Positions 5,592 to 6,363 of a DNA stretch of 6,363 nt are shown in pieces. Numbering within the stretch: position 1 is the first letter of the stretch; each line of letters starts with the position of its first letter. Origin of the DNA: Calditrichota bacterium (lineage in GTDB: Bacteria; Calditrichota; Calditrichia; RBG-13-44-9; J075); NCBI GenBank assembly GCA_003695285.1, contig RFIL01000166.1:1-6363 (forward strand). The letters are read 5' to 3'. The notes under the pieces were generated by a model. That model did no database searches, was not told the DNA's origin, and saw only the letters and a list, made by a program, of their open reading frames with translations. Position numbers and translations under genes: made by a program.

Positions 5592-5648
5592 GCTTATTTG
5601 AGGGGCTAATTTTAAGAGTCAGGATAAGAAGGAAGACATTGATTTAAA

Positions 5649-5676
5649 CCAGCATTCAGATTCTTAGGTATGCTGG
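5649..5676 (-). terminator. Hairpin at the 3' end of the DinB-like gene
   Basis: CCAGCAT (5649-5655) and ATGCTGG (5670-5676) form a perfect 7-bp stem with a 14-nt loop. On the minus strand it is followed by TTTAAAT, a weak U-tract. The stem includes the last codons and stop of the DinB-like gene and lies between two converging genes. It could terminate that gene, and on the plus strand it could protect the PAP2 mRNA end, though no U run follows there. Confidence 0.45.
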
Positions 5677-6134
5677 ACCATTAAAGCCTGTTTCAGTTCT
5701 TCTAAAATTTTTCGATCTTTCTCAATCATCCGTCGGACGAGTTCTTTAAATGAAATATGTCCTTCATCTTCATGAACACCGGTACGTTCCCAGTTTTCCA
5801 GCGGCAGAGCATGAAGCAATTTGATTAATGCCCTTCTTTGTTGCAGAAAATCAAGAATAATTTTCTGCAAGGGTTGTTGGCGGTGAATCCCATACTGTTT
5901 TAAATGTTCTGGATTTATCCTCGGTAGGTAGGGATGTTCTTCAGAAATAATTTTCTTTAATCGAAAATCAACAATTTCATCTTGAATGTCTGTTAACAGC
6001 GAAAGCTTCTCCTGGAGTTCGGCATTCGAACCCAGAGATTGAAGGAGATAGGGGTTCCCTTCTAATTTGTTAAGTAATTGATTGTATTGTTTAAAATTTC
6101 CCTCAAATAATTCTATTAGTTCTCTCACTTCCAT
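5664..6134 (-). CDS. DinB_2-like four-helix protein without the metal-binding histidines
   Basis: The 156-residue all-helical protein matches the layout I know for DinB_2/YfiT-type proteins: a helix where HxxxxE is normally found, then FRLKKIISEEHPYLP (57-71), a helix with LQQRRALIKLLHALP (97-111), the turn WERTGVHEDEG (115-125) and a last helix where HDxxH is expected. Family members are often metal-dependent thiol transferases or hydrolases of uncertain substrate. Here the three usual ligand positions read T48, K139 and I143, so the metal site seems lost while the fold signature, including D140 of the HD pair, is kept. It is transcribed towards PAP2 and probably alone. GAGG (6137-6140) lies only 2 nt from the ATG at 6134 but 8 nt from a GTG at 6128, so the true start may be two codons later. 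The family assignment is moderately strong and the function is unknown. Confidence 0.72.
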   Translation of the reverse strand: MEVRELIELFEGNFKQYNQLLNKLEGNPYLLQSLGSNAELQEKLSLLTDIQDEIVDFRLKKIISEEHPYLPRINPEHLKQYGIHRQQPLQKIILDFLQQRRALIKLLHALPLENWERTGVHEDEGHISFKELVRRMIEKDRKILEELKQALMVQHT

Positions 6135-6136
6135 AG

Positions 6137-6140
6137 CCTC
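6137..6140 (-). promoter_or_regulatory. Ribosome binding site of the DinB-like gene, with ambiguous start
   Basis: On the minus strand GAGG is 2 nt from the ATG (6132-6134) and 8 nt from the in-frame GTG (6126-6128). Spacing favours the GTG, codon preference favours the ATG. Confidence 0.5.
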
Positions 6141-6174
6141 AAAAATAGTTTCAGTGTTAGGGTTTTCAACTGCA

Positions 6175-6204
6175 AGTATACAAAACTCTATAAAGCTTTT
6201 TAAA
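6175..6204 (-). promoter_or_regulatory. Putative promoter of the DinB-like gene
   Basis: On the minus strand TTTAAA (6199-6204) and TATACT (6175-6180) are separated by 18 nt; the -10 matches 5/6, the -35 is weak. Initiation near 6168 would leave a leader of about 33 nt before the ATG at 6134. Confidence 0.35.
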
Positions 6205-6228
6205 TGACTCTCATCACATTCAAGTCTT

Positions 6229-6241
6229 TAAAACGGTTTTA
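6229..6241. repeat. 13-bp palindrome TAAAAC-g-GTTTTA upstream of the DinB-like gene
   Basis: A perfect inverted repeat of 6-bp arms around one base lies 24 nt upstream of the putative -35 element. It could be an operator for the minus-strand gene or for a plus-strand gene beyond the window, but in AT-rich DNA a chance palindrome is likely. Apart from this and the promoter, 6135-6363 shows nothing that I can assign. Confidence 0.25.
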
Positions 6242-6363
6242 CCAACTTAACATACCAAACTTTTCTTGCCGTACGTTTCGGTAGTGTAAGCAACAGAGAT
6301 GTAGAACCAACTGGAAGATAATATTTGGTCTTGGATACGTGCATAATATACATTAAATAATTC

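Noticed and set aside
6204..6284. 26-codon plus-strand frame upstream of the DinB-like gene
   Set aside because: It has no SD, no recognisable product, and overlaps the likely promoter region of the minus-strand gene.
1..6363. CRISPR array, insertion sequence, prophage or integrase attachment site near the tRNA genes
   Set aside because: I see no spaced direct repeats, transposase or integrase frame, or duplicated tRNA 3' end in the window.

Overview
The window is a bacterial chromosome segment, moderately AT-rich, with compact gene spacing and clear Shine-Dalgarno sites in front of several genes. I cannot name the organism. Two putative promoters have the form TTG-N20-TAnnTTTG or one base off it, which resembles the promoter type described for Bacteroidota. 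Neither tRNA encodes its CCA end. A member of the Bacteroidota or a neighbouring FCB-group phylum is a reasonable guess, but it rests on short motifs only.

Region 1 (about 22-739, minus strand) is a mixed tRNA-mRNA unit in the order tRNA-Arg(ACG), tadA, tRNA-Ser(GGA). TadA is the deaminase that converts A34 of tRNA-Arg(ACG) to inosine, so the enzyme gene lies directly downstream of its own substrate gene. A small terminator-like hairpin with a U-tract ends exactly at the tadA start codon, and the tadA stop codon lies 2 nt before tRNA-Ser.

Region 2 (about 830-2476, plus strand) is a two-gene nucleotide-metabolism unit. It holds an NrnA-type DHH/DHHA1 nanoRNase/pAp phosphatase and a MutT-type Nudix hydrolase, 5 nt apart. 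A sigma70-like promoter lies upstream and a possible short leader peptide overlaps the nrnA start. The trailing spacer can form two mutually exclusive hairpins.

Region 3 (2599-5591, plus strand) is the most distinctive part: a signalling cluster. A STAS anti-sigma-factor-antagonist-like protein overlaps by 4 bp a fusion of a response-regulator receiver to an RsbW-like Ser kinase (HATPase_c_2). After 105 nt comes a REC-DHp-REC protein that has a HisKA-type phosphoacceptor histidine but no catalytic ATPase domain. A PAP2 membrane phosphatase starts 6 nt after it. The set suggests that aspartate phosphorylation feeds a Ser-phosphorylation partner switch. No sigma factor, PP2C phosphatase or complete histidine kinase is present in the window, so inputs and targets must lie elsewhere.

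Region 4 (5649-6363, mostly minus strand) holds a DinB_2-like four-helix protein that appears to have lost all three metal-binding histidines. It converges on the PAP2 gene, with a hairpin at its 3' end. The last roughly 230 bases hold its probable promoter and a short palindrome but no supportable gene.
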